From assembly GCA_900176545.1 (NCBI GenBank), contig FWXP01000005.1, positions 62,001 to 126,000 of the forward strand: a stretch of 64,000 nt of DNA. Direction: 5' to 3'. The position numbers were made by a program, and so were the translations under genes. Under the pieces are notes generated by a model that was not told where the DNA came from, made no database searches, and saw only the letters and a list, made by a program, of their open reading frames with translations. Shown one piece after another: positions 42,972 through 52,725 of this stretch. Every line of letters starts with the position of its first letter. Position 1 is the stretch's first letter. Source of the stretch: Oscillospiraceae bacterium. Its GTDB lineage: Bacteria > Bacillota > Clostridia > Saccharofermentanales > Saccharofermentanaceae.

Positions 42972-44324
42972 TCACGGACTTGGGTGATGTGTCAGTAAAC
43001 AGACCGTCTCCACATGAGGCGTGTTCGGGAACATATCCACCGGTCGGACGGACAGGAGCTTGTAGCCTCCTTCCGTAAGCGTCCTTATATCCCTTGCCAT
43101 GGTGGCGGGATCGCAGGACACATATGAGATCTTCCCGGGAGAGAGGGTAAGGAGCGTTCTTACGAACTTAGGGTCCATTCCCTTTCGGGGAGGGTCTACT
43201 ATCACGGCATCCGGGTGGGGCAGATCGTCCTTGTTAAGATCCATCCTCTCAGCCGGACGGCATATGAACCTGGCGTCGTCCCTTCCGGAGAGGGATGCAT
43301 TTATCTTCGCGGAGTTCACGGCTTCCTGTACGCTCTCTATACCGATGAGTGTCTGATCCTTACCAGTGACGGAAAGTCCAATGGATCCTGTTCCGCAGTA
43401 TACGTCCCAGATGACCTTCTCGTCCTTTAAATCTTCTGCTGCAAAGCGATAGAGGTGCTCTGCCTGCGGGATATTGACCTGGAAGAATGCACCTGCCTTT
43501 ATCCTGAAGTTGCAGCCGCAAAGCTCTTCTTCATAGAAGTCTTCTCCCGCTATAGTGAATCTCTTGCCGGATCTTACTCTCTTGCTTACTGAAGTGCTGC
43601 TTATCCTAAGAAGGATCCCCTTTATCTCATAGGGACAATCTGCTGTCAGGCGTTCTTTCAGATCCGTTGATTCAATATATTGCTTAACATCTCGAAGTAC
43701 CGTCTCGTGAGGTGCGGGGGAGTCACTTACAAACTCTATAAGTACCTGCTTTGTCCTCTCGGAACCTCGAAGAACGAGACCGCAAAAGAGTGTAGTGGGA
43801 GCATGCCCGAATACTTCTTCGAGAGTCTCTCTTATATTATTAAATACTATATATTCAAGAGGCGAGTCTCCCGCGGGGATGAGCTCGTCGGAGGAAGAAG
43901 CGGTAAGACAGATCTTGTTGTCAGAGATCTTATACTGCATGTGGTTCCTATAGTGCCATATATCCCCGGAAGGGAAGGTGGGCTTTATTGTCTTTGCGAG
44001 GAGATCCTCATCCTGGCGTCCAAGCCTTTGAAGGCAGGACCTGACCTTCTGCTCCTTGTATCTTAGCTGTGCTTCGTAGGAGAGGTGTGAGAGGCCTGCT
44101 CCGGGAGGCGTGTCCTCGTACGATCCCGTTCTGTCGGGTGAAGCGGTAAGTATCTCCTTCAGCTTTCCCTCACAAAACTTGGCTTTCTCATTTATTATCT
44201 CTATACGGCAGACTTCGCCCGGGAGCGCACCCCGAACAAAGACTGTCTTGCCTGAGGGGAGAGTACCTATGCCTTCCCCGTCAGAGCCTATATCCTTTAT
44301 GGTAACGTCTGCTTTTAAATCCAT
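42972..44324 (-). CDS. 23S rRNA (uracil-C5)-methyltransferase, RlmD/RumA-like
   Basis: A 450-residue SAM-dependent RNA methyltransferase. A TRAM domain (about 1-60) is followed by the central domain and a Rossmann fold with VYCGTGSIGLS (SAM site), DPPRKGMD and SCDPATMARD (catalytic Cys and motif). Most RumA/RlmD-type proteins carry a [4Fe-4S] cluster on a CX5CGGCx-type motif near residue 75. Here that place reads PPGAGLSHLSYEAQ with no cysteines, so the cluster is lost, as in RlmCD-like Firmicute enzymes. The precise uracil (747 or 1939) cannot be decided. Confidence 0.85.
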   Translation of the reverse strand: MDLKADVTIKDIGSDGEGIGTLPSGKTVFVRGALPGEVCRIEIINEKAKFCEGKLKEILTASPDRTGSYEDTPPGAGLSHLSYEAQLRYKEQKVRSCLQRLGRQDEDLLAKTIKPTFPSGDIWHYRNHMQYKISDNKICLTASSSDELIPAGDSPLEYIVFNNIRETLEEVFGHAPTTLFCGLVLRGSERTKQVLIEFVSDSPAPHETVLRDVKQYIESTDLKERLTADCPYEIKGILLRISSTSVSKRVRSGKRFTIAGEDFYEEELCGCNFRIKAGAFFQVNIPQAEHLYRFAAEDLKDEKVIWDVYCGTGSIGLSVTGKDQTLIGIESVQEAVNSAKINASLSGRDDARFICRPAERMDLNKDDLPHPDAVIVDPPRKGMDPKFVRTLLTLSPGKISYVSCDPATMARDIRTLTEGGYKLLSVRPVDMFPNTPHVETVCLLTHHPSP

Positions 44325-44346
44325 AATGTGATTGTAGCACTAAAAG

Positions 44347-44355
44347 TGGTAGAAT
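44347..44355 (+). promoter_or_regulatory. Extended -10 promoter of the PBP gene
   Basis: TGGTAGAAT gives a TGN-extended -10 (TAGAAT at 44350-44355), 31 bp before the start codon. A -35 at normal spacing is not evident. It diverges from the methyltransferase gene. Confidence 0.5.
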
Positions 44356-44385
44356 ATTGATTTAGTAGAAAGAAGGGAGATATAT

Positions 44386-46656
44386 ATGCGAGGATACGAA
44401 GAGCCAGTTCGTAATTCTGCTCCGGTCGCTCCGGAGGACAGTGCACTTGCCGACGAACTTCGAAGTACTCTCAAGGGAAAGCCTACAAGATCCGGCTTTA
44501 ACAGGAGTTGGGTCCGTGAGCTGATCTCATTTATATCGGATATAATAAAGATAGGTATAGTACTGGCACTGTGTGCGGTATTCGCTTTCGGCGGATTCGG
44601 TGCAGGTATGCTCCTGGGCTATGTATCTACTACGCGTCCCCTTTCCCTGTCTGACCTGACTCAGACAGAAGAAGTCCAGACTTCATTTGTATACGATATA
44701 GACGGCAACGAGATCGCAAGACTCACCGGTAATGAGAGCGTAGACAGGATCTATGTTCCCATTACGGCGGTAAAGGATACATATATCGACGAGGCGATAA
44801 TAAGCATCGAGGATGAGCGTTATTACGAGCATTCCGGTATCGATATGCGAAGGATCGGAAGTGCCGTGCTCTCTGCTGTTGCCAACGGAGGTACAGCTAC
44901 ATACGGCGGTTCCACCATCACTCAGCAGACGGTAAAGCTCATCTCCGGTCAGGACCAGCACTCTACTTCCCGTAAGGTGCAGGAGTGGTTCGCTGCCATG
45001 GCTCTTGAGCAGGAGCTCAGCAAGGATGAGATCATGGAGCTCTACTTAAACCTCGCTCCTATGGGCAACAACTATGTAGGAGTACAGGCTGCCGCTCAGA
45101 ACTATTTCGGAAAGAATGCTTCGGAGCTCAATCTCGCAGAGTGTGCATTCCTGGCAGGACTTCCCAAGAGCCCTTCTTATTACAATCCTTTAAGAGAGTC
45201 GGGTCGTCGAAATGCACTCCGTCGTATGCGTATCGTTCTGGGAAAGATGAACGAGCTCGGATATATCACCGAAGAGGAGTATCAGGATGCGCTCAATACA
45301 GAGCTCGTCTTCGTTAATAAGACTACTTCCTCTGCAACGCAGATCAATTCCTATTTTGCAGAATATGCCGTAAGGACCGTAGTCAATGACCTGGCTACAA
45401 AGAGAGGTATTTCCGTTTCTCTTGCGACTACCATCGTATATAACCGCGGATACCATATCTTTACCACCATGGAGCCTATGGTCCAGTCAGTCGTAGATGA
45501 AGCGTTCATGAACCGTGACCTATTCCAGAAGGATCCGTCCATATTGGCGGACTATCCGGAGAAGCCCACCGGCGGCATGGTCGTCATGAACGTTCAAAGC
45601 GGAGCTATCTGTGCGATACAGGGAGGCTTCGGAAGAAAGCCGGGTAATCTGGTGCTGGATCGAGGTACAGATGCATACCGTTCCACCGGTTCGTCCATCA
45701 AGCCCCTGATCGACTATGCTCCGGCTATCGAACTTCAGAATATCGTTCCTTCCACTTATGTATATGACGGCGAGGTCCATTACGACCCCAATGATCCTAA
45801 CAGGGCATGGCCACTGAATTCCGACCGTTCATATGCGGGATGGATGACTATAAGGACCGCTGTAGAGAAGTCCAAGAATACCATTGCCGTTATGACGTGG
45901 GATCAGTGGGTAGGCGGTGATAACGCCCTGTGGTTCCTGGCACAGATGGGTATAGATAAGATGGAAGAGGGAGCATATCCCGCTCAGGCTGTCGGTGCTT
46001 TTACTACCGGTATCACGCCTCTTCAGATGTGCGGTGCCTATAATACCCTGGCTTCAGGCGGTATCTATACTGAACCTTATGCCTATACTCAGGTCCTGGA
46101 CAGTTCCGGTAATGTTGTCCTTCAGAGCAATCCCAAGTCACAGAGGGTATTCTCTACAGAGACATGCTTCCTTATGAGCGACATGCTCGAAGGCGTTATA
46201 AAGAACGGTACGGCGGCAGGACATGCGTTCATCATCAATAACGATGCCGGAGAATACATAGGAACGGCAGGCAAGACCGGTACTACCGATGATAACCTTG
46301 ATAAGTGGTTCTGCGGATATACACCTTATTACTGTGCAGCCGTATGGTACGGATACGATAACAGGCTCCGTCAGACGGTCATTCCGTCATGTGACAGGAA
46401 CAATGCCATCGATATCTGGTATTACGTCATGAGCAGGATACACGGCAGCTGTCCCAGCATAGGATTCCCCAAGCCCGATACCATCGTGAGACTGGATGTA
46501 TGTCTCGTATCGGGAAGAGCTCCTACCGAGCAGTGCTATGCCGAAGGTCATGTCATCTCGGAGTATTTCGTAGACGGATCGCCTTTGACACCTAATGGCA
46601 GCCTTCCTTGCCAGATGCACGTGCCCGCGCCTCCTCCGGAGGAAGTAGAAGGATAA
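44386..46656 (+). CDS. Class A penicillin-binding protein (PBP1A type)
   Basis: Bifunctional peptidoglycan synthase (756 residues). A cytoplasmic N terminus of about 60 residues precedes one transmembrane helix. The GT51 glycosyltransferase domain (about 95-270) has the catalytic Glu in SIEDERYYEHSGID and GGSTITQQTVK. The transpeptidase domain (about 400-680) has SSIK with Ser436 and Lys439, SKN, and KTGTT. A Pro-rich C terminus (VPAPPPEEVEG) ends the protein. It is expressed alone, 62 bp from the divergent methyltransferase gene. A short AAGT/ACTT hairpin with T-run after it may terminate. Confidence 0.92.
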   Translation: MRGYEEPVRNSAPVAPEDSALADELRSTLKGKPTRSGFNRSWVRELISFISDIIKIGIVLALCAVFAFGGFGAGMLLGYVSTTRPLSLSDLTQTEEVQTSFVYDIDGNEIARLTGNESVDRIYVPITAVKDTYIDEAIISIEDERYYEHSGIDMRRIGSAVLSAVANGGTATYGGSTITQQTVKLISGQDQHSTSRKVQEWFAAMALEQELSKDEIMELYLNLAPMGNNYVGVQAAAQNYFGKNASELNLAECAFLAGLPKSPSYYNPLRESGRRNALRRMRIVLGKMNELGYITEEEYQDALNTELVFVNKTTSSATQINSYFAEYAVRTVVNDLATKRGISVSLATTIVYNRGYHIFTTMEPMVQSVVDEAFMNRDLFQKDPSILADYPEKPTGGMVVMNVQSGAICAIQGGFGRKPGNLVLDRGTDAYRSTGSSIKPLIDYAPAIELQNIVPSTYVYDGEVHYDPNDPNRAWPLNSDRSYAGWMTIRTAVEKSKNTIAVMTWDQWVGGDNALWFLAQMGIDKMEEGAYPAQAVGAFTTGITPLQMCGAYNTLASGGIYTEPYAYTQVLDSSGNVVLQSNPKSQRVFSTETCFLMSDMLEGVIKNGTAAGHAFIINNDAGEYIGTAGKTGTTDDNLDKWFCGYTPYYCAAVWYGYDNRLRQTVIPSCDRNNAIDIWYYVMSRIHGSCPSIGFPKPDTIVRLDVCLVSGRAPTEQCYAEGHVISEYFVDGSPLTPNGSLPCQMHVPAPPPEEVEG

Positions 46657-46701
46657 GGGCAGGTTCGAAAGTGTTAACTTTTTATTGTCTTTTTTAGAAT
46701 C

Positions 46702-46744
46702 ATTACAATTTGGTCTTGTAATATGATTTTCATTTTGCTATATT
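46702..46744 (+). promoter_or_regulatory. pflB promoter with a possible operator
   Basis: TTGTAA (46716-46721), a 17-bp spacer, TATATT (46739-46744) with TGC before it (extended -10). ATTACAA (46702-46708) and TTGTAAT (46716-46722) form an exact inverted repeat with a 7-bp spacer that overlaps the -35, so a repressor could act here. The start codon is 46 bp downstream, after GAAAGGA. Confidence 0.6.
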
Positions 46745-46790
46745 ATCAGTACCTAAAAAGTCTTATTAAATCAGAAAGGAAATAAATGCT

Positions 46791-49043
46791 ATGAAAGATT
46801 ATGAGCAGTGGGGTTCGTTTCAGGGCCGTCTCTGGAAGGAAGAAGTAAACGTACGCGACTTCATCCAGAACAACTATACTGAGTATGAGGGTGACGAGTC
46901 ATTCCTCGAAGGCACAACTGAGGCTACAGACAAGCTCTGGGGCAGACTTCAGGAACTCTTCAAGGAGGCTAGAGCAAAGGGTGGCGTTCTCGACATGGAT
47001 ACAGAGATCGTTTCCACTATCACATCTCATGCTCCCGGTTACCTCTATGAGGAGGATAAGACACTTGAGAAGATCGTTGGTCTTCAGACAGATAAGCCTC
47101 TTAAGAGAGCTTTCATGCCTTTCGGCGGTATCAGAATGGCTGAGCAGTCCTGCGAGACATACGGATACACACCTTCTCCCGAGCTTCACAAGATCTTTAC
47201 CGAATATCACACAACACACTCTGACGCAGTATTCTCCGTTTACACACCTGAGATCAAGGCTGCTCGTCACTCCCACATCCTTACAGGACTTCCCGACACA
47301 TATGGTCGTGGACGTATCGTAGGTGACTACAGAAGAGTTGCTCTTTATGGTATCGATTTCCTTATCGAAAAGAAGCAGCAGGATCTTGCTAACTGCGGTG
47401 ACGGCACAATGCTCGACGAAGTTATCCGTCAGAGAGAAGAGCTCGCAATGCAGATCAAGGCATTGAAGCAGATGAAGGTCATGGCTCAGTCCTATGGTTA
47501 TGACATCTCCGCTCCCGCTAAGAACGCTAAGGAAGCAGTACAGTGGCTCTACTTCGGTTACCTTGCAGCTATCAAGACACAGAATGGTGCTGCTATGTCC
47601 GTAGGTCGTGTATCTACATTCCTCGATATCTACATCAACAGAGATATCCAGAACGGTTCCCTTACAGAGAAGGAAGCTCAGGAGCTCATCGACCATTTCG
47701 TAATGAAGCTTCGTATGGTCAAGTTCGCTCGTATCCCTTCTTACAACGAACTCTTCTCCGGTGACCCCGTATGGGCTACACTCGAGGTTGGTGGTCTTGG
47801 TTCCGACGGACGTTCCATGGTTACAAAGAACGACTATCGTTTCCTTCATACTCTTGAGAACATGGGTCCTGCACCCGAGCCTAACCTTACTGTTCTTTAC
47901 AGCAAGAGACTTCCTACAAACTTCAGAAAGTATGCAGCTCACATCTCTATCCTTACTTCTTCCGTTCAGTACGAGAACGACGATGTAATGAGACCTGTTT
48001 GGGGTGATGACTACTCCATCTGCTGCTGCGTATCTGCTACACAGACAGGTAAGGAGATGCAGTTCTTCGGTGCACGTGCTAACCTTGCTAAGTGCTTGCT
48101 CTACGCTATCAACGGTGGTGTTGACGAGCTCGAGAAGAATCAGGTTGCTCCCGCTTATGCACCTATCACATCCGAGTATCTTGACTACGATGAAGTCATC
48201 AAGAAGTATGATGTAATGCTCGATTGGCTCGTTGACCTCTATGTTAACTGCCTTAACCTCATCCAGTACATGCACGATAAGTACTACTATGAGGCAGCTG
48301 AGCTTGCTCTTATCGATACAGATGTACGTCGTACATTCGCTACAGGTATCGCAGGTTTCTCCCACGTTATCGACTCCCTTTCCGCTATTAAGTACGCTAA
48401 GGTCAAGACAGTACGTGATGAGAACGGCCTCGTAGTTGATTACGAGATCGAGGGTGACTTCCCCAGATACGGTAACGACGACGACAGAGCTGACGAGATC
48501 GGTGTATGGCTCCTTGACACATTCATCAAGAAGGTTAAGAAGCACCACACATACAGAAATGCTGAGCCTACAACATCTATCCTTACCATCACATCCAACG
48601 TTGTTTACGGTAAGAAGACAGGTGCTCTCCCTGACGGACGTAAGGCAGGCGAGCCTCTTTCTCCCGGTGCTAACCCTGCATACGGTGCTGAGAAGAACGG
48701 TCTTGTTGCTTCCCTTAACTCCGTTGCTAAGATCCCTTATGTTTGGGCTCTCGACGGTATCTCCAATACTCAGACTATCAACCCCGGTGCTATCGGACAT
48801 ACTGAGGAGGAGCAGGTTAAGAACCTTGTAAGCGTAATGGACGGATACTTCTCTCAGGGTGCACACCACCTCAACGTAAACGTATTCGGCACAGAGAAGC
48901 TCATCGACGCTATGGAGCATCCCGAGAAGGAAGAGTATGCTAACTTCACTATCCGTGTATCCGGATATGCTGTTAAGTTCATCGACCTTACAAAGGAGCA
49001 GCAGCTCGACGTTATCGCTAGAACTTGCCACGACAGAATGTAA
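46791..49043 (+). CDS. pflB: Formate C-acetyltransferase (pyruvate formate-lyase)
   Basis: Splits pyruvate and CoA to acetyl-CoA and formate (750 residues, full length). The active-site cysteines lie in SICCCVSAT (411-413) and the radical glycine is Gly725 in RVSGYAV. Codon use is extremely biased (few TTA, CTA or TCA codons), which points to very high expression. The gene is followed by a strong terminator and has its own promoter. Its activase pflA is not next door but 11.9 kb downstream, beyond the glycan island. Confidence 0.96.
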   Translation: MKDYEQWGSFQGRLWKEEVNVRDFIQNNYTEYEGDESFLEGTTEATDKLWGRLQELFKEARAKGGVLDMDTEIVSTITSHAPGYLYEEDKTLEKIVGLQTDKPLKRAFMPFGGIRMAEQSCETYGYTPSPELHKIFTEYHTTHSDAVFSVYTPEIKAARHSHILTGLPDTYGRGRIVGDYRRVALYGIDFLIEKKQQDLANCGDGTMLDEVIRQREELAMQIKALKQMKVMAQSYGYDISAPAKNAKEAVQWLYFGYLAAIKTQNGAAMSVGRVSTFLDIYINRDIQNGSLTEKEAQELIDHFVMKLRMVKFARIPSYNELFSGDPVWATLEVGGLGSDGRSMVTKNDYRFLHTLENMGPAPEPNLTVLYSKRLPTNFRKYAAHISILTSSVQYENDDVMRPVWGDDYSICCCVSATQTGKEMQFFGARANLAKCLLYAINGGVDELEKNQVAPAYAPITSEYLDYDEVIKKYDVMLDWLVDLYVNCLNLIQYMHDKYYYEAAELALIDTDVRRTFATGIAGFSHVIDSLSAIKYAKVKTVRDENGLVVDYEIEGDFPRYGNDDDRADEIGVWLLDTFIKKVKKHHTYRNAEPTTSILTITSNVVYGKKTGALPDGRKAGEPLSPGANPAYGAEKNGLVASLNSVAKIPYVWALDGISNTQTINPGAIGHTEEEQVKNLVSVMDGYFSQGAHHLNVNVFGTEKLIDAMEHPEKEEYANFTIRVSGYAVKFIDLTKEQQLDVIARTCHDRM

Positions 49044-49072
49044 TTTCTGATTAATAAGACTTAAGTTCAATG

Positions 49073-49106
49073 ACAGCCGTCCCTTATGGGGCGGCTGTTT
49101 ATTTTT
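49073..49106 (+). terminator. Intrinsic terminator of pflB
   Basis: ACAGCCGTCCC pairs with GGGGCGGCTGT, eleven pairs with one G-U, around TTAT, and is followed by TTTATTTTT. It isolates pflB from the glycan island. Confidence 0.9.
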
Positions 49107-49171
49107 CGCAAATAATCGTGCACGATGAATGGTATGAAACAAGGCTATGCGGTTTGAATACAATCTGGGAT

Positions 49172-49200
49172 TTGAAGAATAATCATGGATAATTTATAAT
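49172..49200 (+). promoter_or_regulatory. Promoter of the surface-glycan island
   Basis: TTGAAG (49172-49177), a 17-bp spacer and a perfect TATAAT (49195-49200). Transcription would begin about 25 bases before the TTG start codon of the glycosyltransferase. Confidence 0.75.
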
Positions 49201-49232
49201 CAGCATATTACTATTATTAAGAGAGAATAAGA

Positions 49233-50201
49233 TTGAAAAATAGAAAATTGATATCATTCGTAGTACCTTGCTACAGATCTGAGAATACTATTAAGAGAGT
49301 CGTAGATGAGATCGATTCCACGATGGCTTCGAGCGATCTTTTTGATTATGAAGTGATATTGGTAAATGATTGTTCTCCTGACAATGTATGGACCGTTATC
49401 AAGGATTTGGTATCAGCCGATCATAGGATCACCGGTATCAACCTCGCCAAGAATTTCGGACAGCATTCGGCACTTATGGCAGGTTACCGTCAGAGCAGGG
49501 GTGAATATGTGGTTTCACTCGATGATGACGGGCAGACCGCGGCGTCGGAAGTCTTCAAACTTATCAATAAGCTTGAAGAAGGCTTTGACGTAGTATATGC
49601 GACTTATCCCGAGTATCATCAGACTCTGTTCCGAAAGTTAGGATCTGATCTTGCTACAAAAATGAATAACTATATGTTTGATATCAAGCGACCGATGCCT
49701 AAGGGCAGCAGTTATTTCATAATGCGCAGATTTATTGTTGATGAGATCATCAGATATGATCATGCATATACATATATCGCCGGTCTGGTGCTTAGATCTA
49801 CGAGAAACATCGCAATGGTGCCCGTCGAGCACAGGAACAGGCTTGAAGGCACATCGGGTTACTCTTTAAGATCTTTGATCTCTTTGTGGCTTAACGGTTT
49901 TACTGCTTTTTCAGTCAAACCACTGGAGATAAGTGCTTATATCGGCTTCCTCTGCTCGGTAGGCGGATTGATATTTGTTATCGTTACGATCATCCGAAAG
50001 CTCATGAATCCAGGTATCCAGGCAGGCTGGAGTTCTTTGATATCCATTATCATGATAATCGGAGGTATCATAATGGTCATGCTTGGTCTTATCGGAGAGT
50101 ACATCGGAAGGATTTATATCTGTTTAAATAATTCTCCTCAATTTGTAGTGAAGGAAATCTGTCATATAGAGGATCTTGAAGATGAAAATTGTTCGTGCTG
50201 A
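49233..50201 (+). CDS. Polyprenyl-phosphate glycosyltransferase (CsbB/ArnC type)
   Basis: A 322-residue family 2 glycosyltransferase with a GT-A domain (about 1-225: SFVVPCYRSENTI, LVNDCSPDN, SLDDDGQ) and two C-terminal transmembrane helices (about 230-255 and 268-292), the usual CsbB/ArnC/GtrB arrangement. These enzymes load a sugar onto undecaprenyl phosphate. The start is TTG at 49233. It overlaps the next gene by 20 bp. With the YfhO-like protein and the SMR pair at the far end of the island it forms a standard three-component sugar-attachment set. Confidence 0.88.
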   Translation: MKNRKLISFVVPCYRSENTIKRVVDEIDSTMASSDLFDYEVILVNDCSPDNVWTVIKDLVSADHRITGINLAKNFGQHSALMAGYRQSRGEYVVSLDDDGQTAASEVFKLINKLEEGFDVVYATYPEYHQTLFRKLGSDLATKMNNYMFDIKRPMPKGSSYFIMRRFIVDEIIRYDHAYTYIAGLVLRSTRNIAMVPVEHRNRLEGTSGYSLRSLISLWLNGFTAFSVKPLEISAYIGFLCSVGGLIFVIVTIIRKLMNPGIQAGWSSLISIIMIIGGIIMVMLGLIGEYIGRIYICLNNSPQFVVKEICHIEDLEDENCSC

Positions 50202-50910
50202 TTGGGAGAAAAGAAATCTCGGAGTCGTTACATATGAAATCTCCGTCGGAGCGAATGATCCTGTCTCCGCACTTGGCGAAGCGCTTGAAGCTTGCAAAGA
50301 TTTCGAATACATTGTTTTGAAAGTGGAATCAGAGAACACCGAAGTTTCTAAGTATGCTCGTAAGAACGGCTTCGATTTTATTGAAGCATGCGCAGATCTT
50401 ACATTGAAACCCAAAGATTATATACCCAATAAGCGCTTACTGCCTGTGATCAAAAGATGTTCATACAGGCAGATGGATAAGAAAGATCTTGATTTCCTTT
50501 ATGATCAGATAAATAAGGGTATCTTCCATACAGACAGGATCTATCTTGATGACTTTTTTGATCGTTCAGCCGCTTCACGCAGGTATATCAATTGGATAAA
50601 TGATCTTATTGCCGCGGGATATCCGGCATATAATGTCTATTATGCAGAAACTCCCGTAGGATTCTTTATTCATAAGAATTCGGATGATGATATTTATGAT
50701 GGCATTCTTGCAGGTACGTATGAGGACTATGAAGGTACCGGTATGGGATATTGTGTCCAATGGGCAGGATATGATCATGTGGCTACATCGGGAGGTAAGT
50801 TATATCTCGGTCATGTATCATTGACCAACGTTAATGCATATAAGATACTGATGTCAATGGGGTTTAATGTTTCAGTTATCAAATACGTATATGTTAAGCA
50901 CAAAATCTAA
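50182..50910 (+). CDS. WecD-like N-acetyltransferase (GNAT fold)
   Basis: A 242-residue protein. The N terminus (MKIVRADWEKRNLGVVTYEISV) resembles the first domain of WecD/FdtC-type dTDP-4-amino-sugar N-acetyltransferases. The C-terminal half has a GNAT pattern (YYAETPVGFFI, then EGTGMGYCVQWAG as acetyl-CoA loop and LGHVSLTNVNAYKILMSMGF). I start at the ATG at 50182 (AGAGGA eight bases upstream). It could acetylate the 4-amino group of the sugar made by the WecE product, or use an acyl-ACP donor. Overlaps the glycosyltransferase gene by 20 bp. Confidence 0.72.
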   Translation: MKIVRADWEKRNLGVVTYEISVGANDPVSALGEALEACKDFEYIVLKVESENTEVSKYARKNGFDFIEACADLTLKPKDYIPNKRLLPVIKRCSYRQMDKKDLDFLYDQINKGIFHTDRIYLDDFFDRSAASRRYINWINDLIAAGYPAYNVYYAETPVGFFIHKNSDDDIYDGILAGTYEDYEGTGMGYCVQWAGYDHVATSGGKLYLGHVSLTNVNAYKILMSMGFNVSVIKYVYVKHKI

Positions 50911-50924
50911 TGGAGGGTATTATT

Positions 50925-51137
50925 ATGGATGATAAGATCAATCTACTTGAAGAAATCATGGAATTGCAAGAGGGTGTGCTTACACCGGATTCTGTTTTGA
51001 GCGATTATCCCGAGTGGGATTCTATCTCTATCCTTTCTTTCGTTGCAACAGTTGAAGAGCAGACGGGAAAGATCATCACGACCGATGATATCAAGTCTGT
51101 AAAAACTGTTAGAGATGCACTGAGTTTTCTCGAGTAA
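50925..51137 (+). CDS. Acyl carrier protein 1
   Basis: A 70-residue carrier protein. The phosphopantetheine site is Ser33 in PEWDSISILS, which replaces the DSL motif of fatty-acid ACP. It is acidic and helical as expected. GGAGGG lies seven bases before the ATG at 50925. It is not the housekeeping ACP by sequence, so it probably serves the neighbouring ketoreductase, KAS III or acyltransferase. A second carrier with another signature is encoded at 54255. Confidence 0.85.
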   Translation: MDDKINLLEEIMELQEGVLTPDSVLSDYPEWDSISILSFVATVEEQTGKIITTDDIKSVKTVRDALSFLE

Positions 51138-51146
51138 GCAGATCAT

Positions 51147-51869
51147 ATGAGTAAATATCTGGTCTTAGGAGCCTCTTCGGGGATTGGAAGGGCAGTGTGC
51201 GATCAGTTGGCTTTACGGGGGGATTCTCTCGTGTTGGCCGGTCGCGATATAAATAAGCTTGAGTTGCTTCGATCAGAGTTATCTTCCTCTGAAGATCATA
51301 TATCTGTTCTTTTCGATGCCGATGAGCCTGAGAGTATAGTTTCAGTATTTGAACGAAGTACCGAAAACGGTATAAAACTTGATGGGATGGTCTATTGTAT
51401 CGGCAGAGCTGACGTCACGCCTTTGCGGACTCTGAAGATTTCACAGGCTCGATCCATGTTCAGCGTAAACTTCTTTTCGTTTGTAACAGCCGTATCGTTA
51501 TATGCTAAGCCGAAGTATTCAAATCGCGGAAGCATTGTCGGAATATCATCAGCAAACAGTCATTATCCGCAGAAATGTATGAGTATGTACGCTGCGAGCA
51601 AGGGCGCAATGGAGGCAGCCGTCAGAACGATGGCAATAGAACTGGCAGATAAGGGGATCTCAGTTAATTGTGTTATCCCGGGAGCAGTTAATACCGATAT
51701 GTTCGGGAAGCTTTCTGATGATGTGAAAGAGATGATCGCAGGGAAGCAGCTTCTCGGGGTATCGTCTCCGGAGGATGTTGCTTCTTCAATAGTATTTCTG
51801 CTTAAGGAAGGGGCTAGAGTCATGACAGGAAGATCCGTTTATATTGACGGAGGGATCTTAGGGCAGTAA
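51147..51869 (+). CDS. Short-chain dehydrogenase/reductase (FabG-like ketoreductase)
   Basis: A 240-residue Rossmann reductase with the NADP site GASSGIG (8-14), catalytic Tyr-x3-Lys in MYAASKGAM, an upstream Ser (GISSAN), and the C-terminal VYIDGGILG typical of FabG relatives. It most likely reduces a 3-ketoacyl group on a carrier protein to the 3-hydroxyacyl form. It lies nine bases after the carrier gene and four bases before the next gene, so it is clearly in the operon. A sugar reductase role is the main alternative. Confidence 0.85.
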   Translation: MSKYLVLGASSGIGRAVCDQLALRGDSLVLAGRDINKLELLRSELSSSEDHISVLFDADEPESIVSVFERSTENGIKLDGMVYCIGRADVTPLRTLKISQARSMFSVNFFSFVTAVSLYAKPKYSNRGSIVGISSANSHYPQKCMSMYAASKGAMEAAVRTMAIELADKGISVNCVIPGAVNTDMFGKLSDDVKEMIAGKQLLGVSSPEDVASSIVFLLKEGARVMTGRSVYIDGGILGQ

Positions 51870-51873
51870 TGAT

Positions 51874-52725
51874 ATGGAATTGATATATGATGTCGATAAG
51901 AAGTGTTATACCGATGAGGACCTGAGACACACCCTTCGAAGCGTCGGAGCTTGTGATTGCAACATCTTGTTTGTTCATTCTGATGTTATGTTCGGAACGC
52001 TTGCCAAGGGACTTAAGAGAAAGGAATATCTTCAGTGTCTTTATGATGCATTGTATTCCAATAATGTTCAAAATGTAGTCGTTCCGTCATTTACATATAG
52101 CTTTTGCAATAATGAACCGTATGATGTGAAGAACAGCAGAACATCCATGGGGGCACTTAATGAATATATCCGATGTCTGGACGGTCGCTACAGGACGGAG
52201 GATCCTTTGCTCTCCTTATCAGTGCCGGATCAGATCAAGACCGGCTTCATCGATCTCGGGAATCATTCTCTGGGAGAAAACAGCGCATTTGACAGACTTC
52301 ATGGAATGTCTGATGTTAAGTTCCTTTTCCTGGGAGCCAGGCTCGGGAACTGTTTTACATATGTTCACTATGTAGAGAAAATGAACAACGTTGAATATAG
52401 ATTTGATCTTCCGTTTTCGGGGACTGTAATTGACGGACAAGGACAGGAACATTTTGTGACTCAGTATATTCATACTGCCTGCTACGGGGTAAAGGCTGGA
52501 GATTATTACTATTTTGAAGATGAATTGGAAGAGCGGGGGCTTTTGAAAAAGCGTCACTTTGGTAACGGAACGATCAGTTGTATCAGTGAAAAGGATGCTT
52601 ATTCGGCGATAGAAAATAAACTGTCAGAGAATATATTCTATTTTCTTGAACAGCCTTATACAAAAGAAGACCTGATCCATAAGTATACTATGGGTCAGAA
52701 TGGAGAAAGGATCACGCATTGCTAA
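51874..52725 (+). CDS. AAC(3)-family N-acyltransferase
   Basis: A 283-residue protein of the aminoglycoside 3-N-acetyltransferase fold: ILFVHSDVMFG at the N terminus, VVPSFTYSF, RTEDPLLSLSV, GENSAFDRLHG, and FLGARLGNCFTYVHYVE. Members of this family also occur in surface-sugar clusters, where they acylate amino sugars, using acyl-CoA or acyl-ACP. Context with a carrier, ketoreductase and KAS III argues strongly for that and against antibiotic resistance. It overlaps the ligase frame by 26 bp. Confidence 0.82.
   Translation: MELIYDVDKKCYTDEDLRHTLRSVGACDCNILFVHSDVMFGTLAKGLKRKEYLQCLYDALYSNNVQNVVVPSFTYSFCNNEPYDVKNSRTSMGALNEYIRCLDGRYRTEDPLLSLSVPDQIKTGFIDLGNHSLGENSAFDRLHGMSDVKFLFLGARLGNCFTYVHYVEKMNNVEYRFDLPFSGTVIDGQGQEHFVTQYIHTACYGVKAGDYYYFEDELEERGLLKKRHFGNGTISCISEKDAYSAIENKLSENIFYFLEQPYTKEDLIHKYTMGQNGERITHC

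Noticed and set aside
46657-46690. A terminator after PBP1A
   Set aside because: AAGT/ACTT with a T-run is only a four-pair stem; too weak to list as a feature.
46899-49163. A 754-codon open frame antisense to pflB
   Set aside because: It is explained by strong codon bias of pflB, which avoids TTA, CTA and TCA and so leaves no stops on the other strand. Its translation has no domain or sensible composition.
51874-52725. An aminoglycoside resistance gene
   Set aside because: The fold is AAC(3), but it sits inside an acyl-carrier and amino-sugar operon with overlapping neighbours; a biosynthetic acyltransferase role explains it better.
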